Under the pieces are notes generated by a model. It saw only the letters and a list, made by a program, of their open reading frames with translations, was not told the DNA's origin and did not search any database. This document shows positions 23,618 to 31,156 of a DNA stretch of 33,000 nt, piece after piece. Source of the stretch: JBBSBY01 sp038205805 (lineage in GTDB: Bacteria; Desulfobacterota; Desulfomonilia; Desulfomonilales; Desulfomonilaceae); NCBI GenBank assembly GCA_038205805.1, contig JBBRBO010000029.1, positions 1-33,000 on the forward strand, written 5' to 3'. The position numbers were made by a program, and so were the translations under genes. Every line of letters begins with the position of its first letter. Within the stretch, counting starts at the first letter, position 1.

Positions 23618-25042
23618 CTATTCACTGGTGGCGGCGGTTTCTATCTTGATGCCGTATTTTTCGATCTTGGCCAGTAACGTCGGTCTTGATAAACCGAGCA
23701 TTTTTGCCGCCTGGGATCGGTTGCCGTTTGTTATGTTTAAGGCTTCGGTAATCAAGAGCGCGGAGAAGCGGTCAATCAGATCACCGAACATCTTGTCACC
23801 TTCGAGATTGAGCGAGTCGCGAATCCACGTGCGGATGGTCTCGTCCGACGCGGGATTCGAGGACGCGCTTTTCTCACGAGATCTCATCGCCAAGGAGATG
23901 TCATCGACGCTGATCGGCGCCCCTCGACTGAAGATGAGGGCCTTCTGCATAGTGTTCGCCAGCTCGCGCACATTTCCGGGCCACTGATATTGACTCATTT
24001 TTTGTTCCGCCTGTTTATCCAGGCCGGGATTATTGACGGCCATTTCCCGAGCGAATCGCTCGAGAAAGTGTTGGGCCAACATAGGCACGTCGCCCTTTCG
24101 ATCTCGTAAAGGTGGAAGCTCGAGCGTCACCACCTTTAATCTATAGTAAAGATCTTCCCTGAAACGGCCTTCCGCAAGGGCCGCCTCAAGATCTCTATTT
24201 GTTGCGGCTAAAACACGCACGTCTACAGGGATGGGCGCCCGCCCGCCAAGCCGCTCAATGCTCTTTTCTTGTAGGAGTCGCAGGATCTTGGCTTGTATTT
24301 CGAACGGCATGTCACCGATCTCATCCAATAACACGGTGCCGCCGTCCACCTGCTCGATTTTACCCAGGCGCCGGTTTACGGCCCCGGTGAAGGCGCCCCG
24401 TTCGTACCCGAACAGTTCGCTCTCGAGGAGGGTTTCGGGTATCGCCACGCAGTTAATCACGAGGAAAGGCTTATTCGCTCGCAGACTATGCTGATACATG
24501 GCGCGAGCCACAAGCTCTTTGCCCGTCCCTGATTCCCCACGGATAAGCACTGTCGCGTCCGTGGGCGCTACCCGTCCTATGGCCTTGTAGACCTGCTGCA
24601 TGGCGCGGCTTCGGCCAAATATTGCATCCGTGAGGGTATGTTCAGGGCCGGCGTTCATCTCGACCCGTGATCGCATAAATCGACCCGCTTCCAGGGCCTT
24701 TTCTATGGTGGCCAACATTTCGGGGATGTCGAAGGGTTTGAGCACGTAATCAAATGCGCCCTTCTTCGTGGCTTCGATGGCGGTTTCCGTTGAGCCGTAG
24801 GCGGTCATGACGATGACGGGTAGCTTTGGGAATACGTCGTGAATTTTCTCAAACGTGGCAAGGCCGTCCATTCCCGGCAGACGGACGTCGATTATCATTA
24901 GGTCCGGCGGATCTTTCTTCACGATGTCCAGACCGGCTTCCCCAGTGGAGGCGATCTTTATCTCGTAGCCTTCCAAGGTGAGGAGTTTTTCAAAGCTGTG
25001 GCGCAACTGAGCGTCATCATCCACTATGAGGATTGTGGCCAT
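23618..25042 (-). CDS. NtrC-family sigma-54-dependent response regulator
   Basis: This 474-residue protein has a receiver (1-118; DDD at 8-10, phospho-acceptor Asp52 in MIIDVRLPGMDG, Lys102 in VLKPF), an AAA domain (about 135-380) with GESGTGKE (169-176), ELFGYERGAFTGA (209-221), Walker B GGTVLLDEIGD (234-244) and PPLRDRKGDVP, and a Fis-type HTH at the end (about 425-466, DRFSALLITEALNITNGNRSQAAKMLGLSRPTLLAKIEKYG). All the parts needed to activate RNA polymerase with sigma-54 are intact, unlike the AAA domain of the downstream fusion. It overlaps the kinase gene by 19 bases, so the two are almost surely a pair. Confidence 0.94.
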   Translation of the reverse strand: MATILIVDDDAQLRHSFEKLLTLEGYEIKIASTGEAGLDIVKKDPPDLMIIDVRLPGMDGLATFEKIHDVFPKLPVIVMTAYGSTETAIEATKKGAFDYVLKPFDIPEMLATIEKALEAGRFMRSRVEMNAGPEHTLTDAIFGRSRAMQQVYKAIGRVAPTDATVLIRGESGTGKELVARAMYQHSLRANKPFLVINCVAIPETLLESELFGYERGAFTGAVNRRLGKIEQVDGGTVLLDEIGDMPFEIQAKILRLLQEKSIERLGGRAPIPVDVRVLAATNRDLEAALAEGRFREDLYYRLKVVTLELPPLRDRKGDVPMLAQHFLERFAREMAVNNPGLDKQAEQKMSQYQWPGNVRELANTMQKALIFSRGAPISVDDISLAMRSREKSASSNPASDETIRTWIRDSLNLEGDKMFGDLIDRFSALLITEALNITNGNRSQAAKMLGLSRPTLLAKIEKYGIKIETAATSE

Positions 25043-26511
25043 TTTTCTCCTTCCTCTTCGGGTAGTGAGATAATGAACGTCGTGCCTTGGCCGTTCTGGG
25101 ACTCGATCTCGAGGGCGCCGCCGTGTTCAGCGACAATACGGGCCGCTATGCTCAGGCCTAAACCGGTGCCTTCTTCTTTTGTGCTGAAGAAGGGCCTGAA
25201 GAGGTCTTCGCGCAGGTGTTCCGGGATTCCGGGTCCGGTGTCGTGCAACTTGATGACCGCCACCCGCCCCACACCCGGCACATCCTTTTCAAGCTCCGTG
25301 ATAGTGATAACGCCGCTGTCCACCATGGCCTCGCATGCGTTCACGAAGAGGTTGACGAACACTTCCTTGAGTTGGTCCGGGTCCGCCTGAACTTCCGGCA
25401 ACCCGCTTTCTCTGCGAATATGCACCACAACGTCCTGGGATTCCAAGCGATGCCGCAGCAACTGCACAGCCATGTCCACAACATCCGAAGGAGAGACTCT
25501 TTGCATTTTAAGCTTGGGCGGCCGAGAAAACTCGAGAAAATTACCGAGAATGGTGTCGATGTGCGCAATTTCTTCGGTAATCACTTCAAAGTCTTCCCGT
25601 TGGCCGGCATCCAACGCCAAAGTGCGATCGAGGGAAAACAGGCGCATTTTAACCGAAGTCAGGGGATTTCGCACGCTGTGAGCGACCCCTGCGGCCAGTT
25701 TTCCCACCATTGCCCATTTCTCCGCCAGCTCGAGATGCTCGTGGCTCCATTTGAGTTTTGTCTTGGCTTGGTCGACATTGTCTTTCATAAGTTGAAATCG
25801 TACGCGCAGGGCCTTAATCTCATCTTTCATGAAAGGAGTTGGTTCGCCGTCATCCGTTTTCGTGGCTAACTGGCGAATGGGTTCCAACACGTCATTGAGC
25901 AAGATATAGGCCAAGATAATGCTGGTCATGAGCGCTGCGACTAATCCCAAAACGGTAAGCACATTGATGATTTGTATCCGGGTACGCATCACACGCCGGG
26001 CTTCGGTAATACGCTCTTGAGTAATGTTCTGGAACTGATTACACAATCCCATAATACTGAAAAATTGCACACGGATTTTCTTATGGAGCTCGAATCCTCC
26101 ATGGCTGTCGCCGGTTGCGTATTTTGCGATAACATCGTCACGGGATTGGGCAAAGCGAATGTATTTGGATTCCAGTTCGTTGAGGAGCGCCCTTTCCTTC
26201 TCCGTTACGAGAAACTGTCGCGCCTTTTTGAGCCAATCTTCAAAGCTTCGGTGGTAATAATCGAGCTGATCCAGCCATGTAGGATCTTTATCCGTAAAAT
26301 AATAGGTGACATATCCTTTTTGCATTATGAGTGTGTTTTCTAGTTCCTTGGACGCCACAAGGGCCTCAAGGTCCGTATCGACCAGGGTGGCGAAAAAACC
26401 ATCCATCATGTAGGTGTAGCCTATGGCCATGACTCCGCCGGCTACTGTAATGGCCACTAGAGCGGAGAGCAATACGAGAATTCTCGTTCTCAGGGTAATC
26501 CGCTTTAACAT
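25024..26511 (-). CDS. Membrane sensor histidine kinase (NtrB/AtoS-like)
   Basis: This 495-residue protein starts at the ATG at 26511 with GGAGG five bases before it; the ATG four codons upstream lacks a site. A first membrane segment (about 13-36), a periplasmic helical sensor of about 145 residues (LVASKELENTLIMQKGYVTYYFTDKD; four-helix type), a second segment (about 184-207) and a HAMP-like linker lead to the HisKA domain with His278 in AAGVAHSVRNPLTSVKMR, then HATPase (N-box NLFVNACEAM, G1 DTGPGI, G2 GTGLGLSIA). The 'H-S-V-R-N-P-L-T' H-box is of the NtrB/ZraS type that partners NtrC-like regulators. The signal is unknown. Confidence 0.92.
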   Translation of the reverse strand: MLKRITLRTRILVLLSALVAITVAGGVMAIGYTYMMDGFFATLVDTDLEALVASKELENTLIMQKGYVTYYFTDKDPTWLDQLDYYHRSFEDWLKKARQFLVTEKERALLNELESKYIRFAQSRDDVIAKYATGDSHGGFELHKKIRVQFFSIMGLCNQFQNITQERITEARRVMRTRIQIINVLTVLGLVAALMTSIILAYILLNDVLEPIRQLATKTDDGEPTPFMKDEIKALRVRFQLMKDNVDQAKTKLKWSHEHLELAEKWAMVGKLAAGVAHSVRNPLTSVKMRLFSLDRTLALDAGQREDFEVITEEIAHIDTILGNFLEFSRPPKLKMQRVSPSDVVDMAVQLLRHRLESQDVVVHIRRESGLPEVQADPDQLKEVFVNLFVNACEAMVDSGVITITELEKDVPGVGRVAVIKLHDTGPGIPEHLREDLFRPFFSTKEEGTGLGLSIAARIVAEHGGALEIESQNGQGTTFIISLPEEEGEKWPQSS

Positions 26512-26603
26512 GAACGCCTCCATGAACGACGACTATCTGTAAGGGTAATAATATTGAGATGTGGATTACGACCTTCGTGGGTACAGCGGTTGCTCGGCCA
26601 AGG

Positions 26604-26620
26604 CTTTACAGGGTGTAAAG
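26604..26620. promoter_or_regulatory. Perfect inverted repeat CTTTACA-GGG-TGTAAAG
   Basis: Two 7-base arms around three bases, 93 bases before the kinase start codon. The size and symmetry fit a dimeric regulator site, perhaps for control of the kinase-regulator-fusion operon. Confidence 0.5.
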
Positions 26621-26931
26621 AATTGAGCGAACAATGCAATGACGAGAGGCTTTTATACCGGGCAGCCTGGTCGGACCATTCGCCGACGATACGCTCTAGG
26701 TCGGTTCACGAACGGGATTATACCACAAATAGATCCTTGTCTCTCGTTAGTTTCAGCGGTATTCGCCGGCCGACGGTCGATTTATGTTGACCTTGACCGC
26801 CTGGAGAGTACATTTGTAGTAATGAATCACTCGGCTTGAGCCCGCTCTGCGTCCGTGGCAACCGGCGAGAAAAATCTCTCCCTTCGGACCGCCTCATGGT
26901 GATTCCGACGCTTGAACGGCGCCCAATGAAT

Positions 26932-26954
26932 GATACAACGATACTAATTGTATC
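26932..26954. promoter_or_regulatory. Perfect inverted repeat GATACAA-N9-TTGTATC
   Basis: Two perfect 7-base arms around a nine-base spacer, about 200 bases before the CBS-ACT gene. The centre-to-centre arm spacing is 16 bases. A candidate operator; the alternative, a weak hairpin in RNA, lacks a T run. Confidence 0.45.
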
Positions 26955-27150
26955 TTAGAGAGCGCTGTTTTCAGTTGAAGCCGACTCGTGCTGGGCACAA
27001 CTGTTGCTACATTCAGCGGATTGAGTCGGCGCTCGTAATTACACGACTGCCGCCGAAACGATTCCTTTGCATTTACGCTATGAGCCTTGCGGAAGAGGCG
27101 CTCGCCGGCTGAAGATAGTTTTGGGTTTGCATTACGAAAGGAGTTCAACC

Positions 27151-27837
27151 ATGCTGGTAAAATATTGGATGAAAAAAGACGTGGCCACCATAGATGCAAA
27201 TAGCTCGATGCATCAAGCCGTTAACCTTATGAAGAAGTCGGGCTCCTCAATTCTGCCGGTGACCAAGAAAGGCAAGCTCGTGGGGATTGTCACGGATAGG
27301 GACATGAAGCGGGCCTCCGCATCGGACGCTACATCCCTTGATGTGCATGAGCTGGTCTATTTGCTCTCTCAAATAAAAGTGGGCGACATTATGACACGCA
27401 ATCCCGTGACCGTAGCGCCGGACACAACTCTCGAGGAAACCGCTTCAATCCTGCTGGAAAAGAACATATCAGGCGTCCCTGTTTTGGATGCAGATACTAT
27501 TGTCGGTCTCATTACGCAACAGGATTTGTTTCGCGCCCTTATATCCCTCACCGGCTTTGAGAAACGAGGCGTCCAATTCGCCTTCAACGTCGAAGATCGC
27601 CCAGGCTCAGTGAAAGAAGTCACCGATATTGTTCGTAACTACGGCGGCCGACTCGTCAGTATTCTTACCTCGTATGAGCGCTCGGAGCCCGGTCGCAGAA
27701 ACGTTTATGTGCGGGCGTACGATGTTGATCGCGATGCGGCGCCCAAACTTGTGGAAGAATTGCGATCCAAAGCAAAGCTCCTTTACATGGTGGACCATAG
27801 AGACAACAAGCGAGAGGAATTTATTTCATCAACTTGA
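27151..27837 (+). CDS. CBS-CBS-ACT domain protein (AcuB-like)
   Basis: This 228-residue cytoplasmic protein starts at ATG 27151 with AAAGGAG in front. It has two CBS domains forming one Bateman module (about 5-60, VKYWMKKDVATIDANSSMHQAVNLMKKSGSSILPVTKKGKLVGIVTDRDMK; and 78-133, VGDIMTRNPVTVAPDTTLEETASILLEKNISGVPVLDADTIVGLITQQDLFRAL), then an ACT-like domain (about 145-215, QFAFNVEDRPGSVKEVTDIVRNYGGRLVSILTSYE). CBS pairs bind adenosine nucleotides; ACT domains bind amino acids or report metabolite state. The layout matches AcuB-type proteins of unknown exact role in Firmicutes and deltaproteobacteria. A hairpin (GTGGTTCACCGG...CCGGTTGAACCAC, 27850-27892) follows. Confidence 0.88.
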   Translation: MLVKYWMKKDVATIDANSSMHQAVNLMKKSGSSILPVTKKGKLVGIVTDRDMKRASASDATSLDVHELVYLLSQIKVGDIMTRNPVTVAPDTTLEETASILLEKNISGVPVLDADTIVGLITQQDLFRALISLTGFEKRGVQFAFNVEDRPGSVKEVTDIVRNYGGRLVSILTSYERSEPGRRNVYVRAYDVDRDAAPKLVEELRSKAKLLYMVDHRDNKREEFISST

Positions 27838-27849
27838 TATTATTCGGAG

Positions 27850-27892
27850 TGGTTCACCGGGATCGCTGCGACTCTGCGCCGGTTGAACCACA
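27850..27892 (+). terminator. Hairpin after the CBS-ACT gene
   Basis: GTGGTTCACCGG and CCGGTTGAACCAC can pair over about 12 bases with one bulge, enclosing a CGCAG-type loop region. The GGTTCACCGG motif is shared with family B copies. No T run follows, so it could be a processing or stability signal rather than a terminator. Confidence 0.4.
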
Positions 27893-27982
27893 TAGCCGCT
27901 CCACAACAATAAAGTAACCGTCGACCCGAAGCGATTCAAACCATCGCATCACAAACCAATTCCATAAGAAAGGTGGTCTCGT

Positions 27983-28921
27983 ATGAGTGACAAAGAACCG
28001 ACGCGCAAGGATCGATTTCGGGGATGTCTGCTGGGTCTTGCCGTGGGCGACGCTGTTGGAACGGCGCTGGAGTTCTCAAAACCCGGGGCTTTCACGCCCA
28101 TAGACGATATGGTCGGCGGCGGCCCCTTCCGCTTGAAACCCGGAGAATGGACGGATGACACGTCCATGGCCCTGTGTCTTGCCGAAAGCCTTATCGAGAA
28201 GAATGGATATGACCCCGGCGACCAGATGGAACGATACCTCAGTTGGTATAAAACGGGCCATTTGAGCCACAATGGGCGGTGCTTCGATATCGGCATGACC
28301 GTGAGATCCGCGCTTTACCAGTTCGATGTTTCCAGAGAGCCGTACTGCGGCGCAACGGACATCCGCACAGCGGGTAACGGCTGCCTTATGCGATTGGCGC
28401 CTGTGCCTATGTTCTTCGCAAAAGATCCCGAGGCCGCTATCACCAAGTCCGGGGACAGTTCCCGCACGACACACGGCACGTTGTTCTGCATAGACGCATG
28501 CCGTTACTACGCTGGGCTCATTGTCGGAGCCCTTGCAGGCGCCTCTAAGGCAGATCTCCTGTCGGAGCTGTATTCGCCCATACCCGGTTACTGGGAGAAA
28601 AATCCTCTTGCGCCCGACATTGAGGAGATAGCGCGCGGTTCCTTCAAACACCGTGAACCTCCTGAGATCCAGGGTAGCGGTTATGTTCGAGATTCCCTAG
28701 AGGCCGGCTTGTGGGCCTTTTACAAAAGCGACTCTTTTCGTGAGGGTTGCCTTCTCGCGGCAAATCTCGGGAGAGACGCCGACACCACTGCGGCGGTCTA
28801 CGGGCAATTAGCCGGGGCATTCTACGGCGAATCGGGCATCCCCGCTCCATGGGTGGAAAAATTGGCTATGCTCGACACCATCAGATCCTTCGCGGACAAG
28901 ATCTACGAAGCCTCTCTGTGA
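27983..28921 (+). CDS. ADP-ribosylglycohydrolase family protein
   Basis: This 312-residue protein is of the DraG/ARH type, which removes ADP-ribose from proteins or nucleic acids using two Mg ions. Start ATG 27983 has AAAGGTGG about ten bases upstream. Visible: RFRGCLLGLAVGDAVGTALEF at 11-31, the metal-binding WTDDTSM (Thr57, Asp58, Asp59), and the C-terminal metal motif NLGRDADTTAAVYGQLAGA (Asp265, Asp267, Thr269). All ligands needed are kept. Classical DraG releases ADP-ribose from nitrogenase reductase, but this general type has many other targets and no nitrogen-fixation gene is seen nearby. Transcribed alone; a GGGAACC/GGGTTCTCCC hairpin follows the stop. Confidence 0.9.
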   Translation: MSDKEPTRKDRFRGCLLGLAVGDAVGTALEFSKPGAFTPIDDMVGGGPFRLKPGEWTDDTSMALCLAESLIEKNGYDPGDQMERYLSWYKTGHLSHNGRCFDIGMTVRSALYQFDVSREPYCGATDIRTAGNGCLMRLAPVPMFFAKDPEAAITKSGDSSRTTHGTLFCIDACRYYAGLIVGALAGASKADLLSELYSPIPGYWEKNPLAPDIEEIARGSFKHREPPEIQGSGYVRDSLEAGLWAFYKSDSFREGCLLAANLGRDADTTAAVYGQLAGAFYGESGIPAPWVEKLAMLDTIRSFADKIYEASL

Positions 28922-28939
28922 GGAAAGCTTGAAACTCAA

Positions 28940-28967
28940 GGGGAACCTTCTGAACGAGGGTTCTCCC
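28940..28967 (+). terminator. Hairpin after the ADP-ribosylglycohydrolase gene
   Basis: GGGGAACC and GGGTTCTCCC pair around TTCTGAACGA, 19 bases after the stop codon. Related to the family A right-end hairpin; no T run. Confidence 0.55.
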
Positions 28968-29068
28968 GACTCCTCCCCACGAACTTTCATCATTGCGGCG
29001 CCTTGCGTTCTCGGTGAAAAATGCGAGGCGTCGCTCATCATCAATATCTTTCATACCATTGCCGAATC

Positions 29069-29188
29069 AAAGAAGTAATATTGAGGAGAACCTTCTTGAA
29101 AGAAAGGATGAGTCCCAAACCCCTCTCCTAGAACTTTTGCAACAAAAGCTCCGCCGATCTCGCTTTTGTGAAAGCACATTGGTATCAG
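29069..29188 (-). repeat. Dispersed repeat family A, copy 4 (minus strand)
   Basis: Read on the minus strand it begins CTGATACCAATGTGCT, has GATCGGCGGAGCTTTTGTTG, TCTAGGAGAGGGGTTTGGG, TTTCTTTCAAGAAGGTTCTC and ends AATATTACTTCTTTGATT. Both ends match copy 2; the middle is about 85 bases shorter. Confidence 0.75.
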
Positions 29189-29240
29189 AACCGCTCTGCG
29201 TTCCTACTTACCCAGGTTTTTCAATAAGATTTTTGTCGTA

Positions 29241-29314
29241 ATTGTTCACAGAGCTTGAGGCGGCTCGGTGTCTAGTGAAGGCCGGAGGCGATATGTGTCG
29301 CCCCTCCGGACTTT
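29241..29314 (-). repeat. Dispersed repeat family B (minus strand)
   Basis: On the minus strand: AAGTCCGGAGGGGCGACAC, ATATCGCCTCCGGCCTTCAC, then GAGCCGCCTCAAGCTCTGTG and AACAATTA. It matches 32602-32675 along nearly its whole length, including a perfect CCGGAGG/CCTCCGG hairpin stem. Confidence 0.75.
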
Positions 29315-29499
29315 GCCATAAGTGATTTACAATGCTTGCGAGGCGCCTGGAGAACGGTTACTTTTTTTCATTTGCAAGCGGTATGCAGGGCAAGATATGT
29401 GAAGAAACGGTCACATGGGGAGTTGCGTCGGCAATCAAGAAAATGATCGCGACGACCCATAGCCTGCGAATATCAATGGCTTAAATAACAACCGCCCTA

Positions 29500-29515
29500 T
29501 GTTCCACGTGAAACA
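29500..29515. other. parS site (ParB/Spo0J binding site)
   Basis: The 16 bases TGTTCCACGTGAAACA match the bacterial parS consensus (TGTTNCACGTGAAACA) at every position. ParB binds this site and loads condensin and the chromosome-segregation machinery; in most bacteria parS clusters near the replication origin. A 16-base exact match by chance in 33 kb is very unlikely. A weaker look-alike, GGTTCCTCGTGAACAG, follows at 29519-29534. No parA or parB gene is in this window. Confidence 0.85.
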
Positions 29516-29661
29516 TACGGTTCCTCGTGAACAGGGAAGCTCACGTTGTTCAGCGGCAAAGAAGCAAGGTCGGTGAAGATCGTTTTGTAAGCAGCTTAAC
29601 TCTGTGCCGAAACAAAGCGTGTCTACCTACGAAGTGCTGTGTTGCGGCCTTTGTAACAATA

Positions 29662-29725
29662 TCTTGGAGAGGGTTTTGGGGAGAAGCCTTCTTTCAAGAA
29701 GAGTCTCCCCAAGATTTCTTCTTAG
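29662..29725 (-). terminator. Family A right-end hairpin next to the secG stop
   Basis: TTGGGGAGAAGCCTTCTTTC, AAGAAGAGTCTCCCCAA at 29676-29712 forms a long imperfect palindrome, then TTTCTTCTT. Lying two bases beyond the secG stop on the minus strand, it probably ends the tpiA-secG transcript. The sequence itself is oriented as family A on the plus strand. Confidence 0.6.
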
Positions 29726-29727
29726 GC

Positions 29728-30207
29728 TTACTGACCTGAAGGCGCGGGCTCAGACGGAGTAGCCGCAGGGGCTGCGGGCTGCGCTGCTGCGGCAGGGGCC
29801 GTGGGTTGCGCCTGTCCCGTGTCCGCTGGAGTGGCGCTCTGCGCCTCAGCCGGGGTTTTTTCTCCACCCTCCGCGATTGGTCCCTGGGGCAGAGCCGGAG
29901 GTCCCACAGGCGGGGCTATTGGATTCACCGGAGCCCCCTGATCGGACATGATGGAGCGTTCCACTGTCGAGCCGCTGCGGTCCGAGAAGTAGGTCAAGAA
30001 GATGGAAGTGAGCATGAATATAACCGCGGCGCTGATGGTGACTTTACTCAAGAAAGTCGTAGCGCCGGTACTCCCGAACACCGTTTGGCTTGATCCGCCG
30101 CCGAAGGTAGCTCCGATGTCGGCGCCCTTTCCGCTCTGAAGCAGAATAATCAGAATTAGGGCAATGCACACCAGCACGTGGATCACGAGAACTAACGTTA
30201 AAAACAT
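29728..30207 (-). CDS. secG: Preprotein translocase subunit SecG
   Basis: This 159-residue protein is part of the SecYEG protein-export channel in the inner membrane. Two membrane segments (about 3-24 and 53-75) flank the family loop SGKGADIGATFGGGSSQTVFGSTGATTFLSKVT, with the G-G-x-S-x-T-x-F-G-x-x-G core. After residue 85 comes a long low-complexity tail of Pro, Ala, Gln and Thr (about 75 residues), typical of SecG in deltaproteobacteria and longer than in E. coli (110 residues). It follows tpiA with 15 bases between, a common gene order. The ribosome-binding site AAGGAG overlaps the end of tpiA. Confidence 0.93.
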   Translation of the reverse strand: MFLTLVLVIHVLVCIALILIILLQSGKGADIGATFGGGSSQTVFGSTGATTFLSKVTISAAVIFMLTSIFLTYFSDRSGSTVERSIMSDQGAPVNPIAPPVGPPALPQGPIAEGGEKTPAEAQSATPADTGQAQPTAPAAAAQPAAPAATPSEPAPSGQ

Positions 30208-30222
30208 CCGGCGAAATACTCC

Positions 30223-30993
30223 TTAACTCTTTGAACCTGCGGAAATAATCCCCAGAAAGTCCTCGACTTTCAGTGACGCCCCGCCGATCAAACCGCCGTC
30301 TATGTCCGGCTGACCGATAAGGGACCGCGCGTTCTCCTTTTTCATGCTGCCACCATATAGGATTCGAACCCGATTAGCAACATCGGCGCCGCGAGAAGCG
30401 CTGAGTTCTTTCCGCAAAGCCGTATGAACCTCTTGCGCCTGTTCCGGGCTCGCGGTCTTCCCGGTGCCTATTGCCCAAACAGGTTCATATGCGATGACGA
30501 AGCGATCCGGGTCGTCAATAGTAACATTCTGGAGGCCATTCGCGACTTGCCGGTGAATAACGTCGAAGGTCCCGCCGTATTCCCGTTCATTCAGGGTTTC
30601 GCCCACACAGAAAATGGGGATCAGCCCCGCTTTGAGCGTGGCGATGATCTTGCAATTCACCGTTTCGTCCGTCTCGCCGAAGAACTGCCGACGCTCGGAG
30701 TGACCGATTATCACGTACGAGCACCCTGACTCCTTCAACATGGGAGCGGACACCTCGCCTGTGAAGGCGCCTTGGTCTTCCCAGTAGACATCCTGGGCCG
30801 CTATCTTAATGGGTGAGTCTTTCGCCGCTTCCACAGCGCTGCATATAGACGTGAAGGGCGGAGCGGTCACCACTTCGCAATCAAATGTCGCGCCTGAAAG
30901 CGCTTGTTTAATGCCGGAAATCAGTTGCGCGGCCTCAGCCGGACCTTTGTGCAGCTTCCAGTTGCCCGCGATTATTACCCTACGTTCTCCCAT
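30223..30993 (-). CDS. tpiA: Triosephosphate isomerase
   Basis: This 256-residue cytosolic enzyme interconverts dihydroxyacetone phosphate and glyceraldehyde 3-phosphate in glycolysis and gluconeogenesis. Catalytic residues are visible: Asn11 and Lys13 in AGNWKLHK, His98 in IIGHSERR, Glu169 in AYEPVWAIGTG, and the phosphate-binding loops YGGSMKKENA and GGLIGGASL. The length is that of the family. AAGGA precedes the ATG at 30993. It lies between pgk and secG, in the usual gap-pgk-tpiA-secG order. Confidence 0.97.
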   Translation of the reverse strand: MGERRVIIAGNWKLHKGPAEAAQLISGIKQALSGATFDCEVVTAPPFTSICSAVEAAKDSPIKIAAQDVYWEDQGAFTGEVSAPMLKESGCSYVIIGHSERRQFFGETDETVNCKIIATLKAGLIPIFCVGETLNEREYGGTFDVIHRQVANGLQNVTIDDPDRFVIAYEPVWAIGTGKTASPEQAQEVHTALRKELSASRGADVANRVRILYGGSMKKENARSLIGQPDIDGGLIGGASLKVEDFLGIISAGSKS

Positions 30994-31117
30994 ACAATAG
31001 TATCCTTTCGTATTCGTTCGTAAATAGAGGCATTCGCTAAGAGCCGGCGCCGAGCCTCATTTCTCCGCCGGATTACCCCATCCGCAATTCCAAAGTGGCG
31101 GCAGTGGTCCCGGTGAT

Positions 31118-31139
31118 GTTAGCTAATGCTAACTTTTTT
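31118..31139 (+). terminator. Hairpin with T run in the pgk-tpiA gap, plus-strand sense
   Basis: GTTAGC (31118-31123), loop TAAT, GCTAAC (31128-31133) and TTTTTT (31134-31139) form a textbook intrinsic terminator, but for transcripts running on the plus strand, opposite to pgk and tpiA. On the minus strand it is the same stem preceded by an A run, which does not terminate in the standard way. Confidence 0.5.
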
Positions 31140-31156
31140 GATTGAGAATAGGACGC

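Larger units (their letters stand above)
26512..27150. other. Long divergent intergenic region with two perfect inverted repeats
   Basis: The region lies between the kinase operon (minus) and the CBS-ACT gene (plus). Open frames here have no ribosome-binding site and no recognisable protein. It holds two perfect inverted repeats, listed separately, and should carry both promoters. Confidence 0.5.
28922..29727. other. Intergenic region with three repeats and a parS site
   Basis: It contains a terminator-like hairpin, a family A copy (minus), a family B copy (minus), the parS site and a family A right-end hairpin next to the secG stop. No gene is supported. The stretch 29320-29490 shows no feature I recognise. 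Confidence 0.55.

Noticed and set aside
29519..29534. GGTTCCTCGTGAACAG next to parS as a second ParB site
   Set aside because: It resembles the consensus only with a substitution in the core and one base missing in the right arm; too weak to call.
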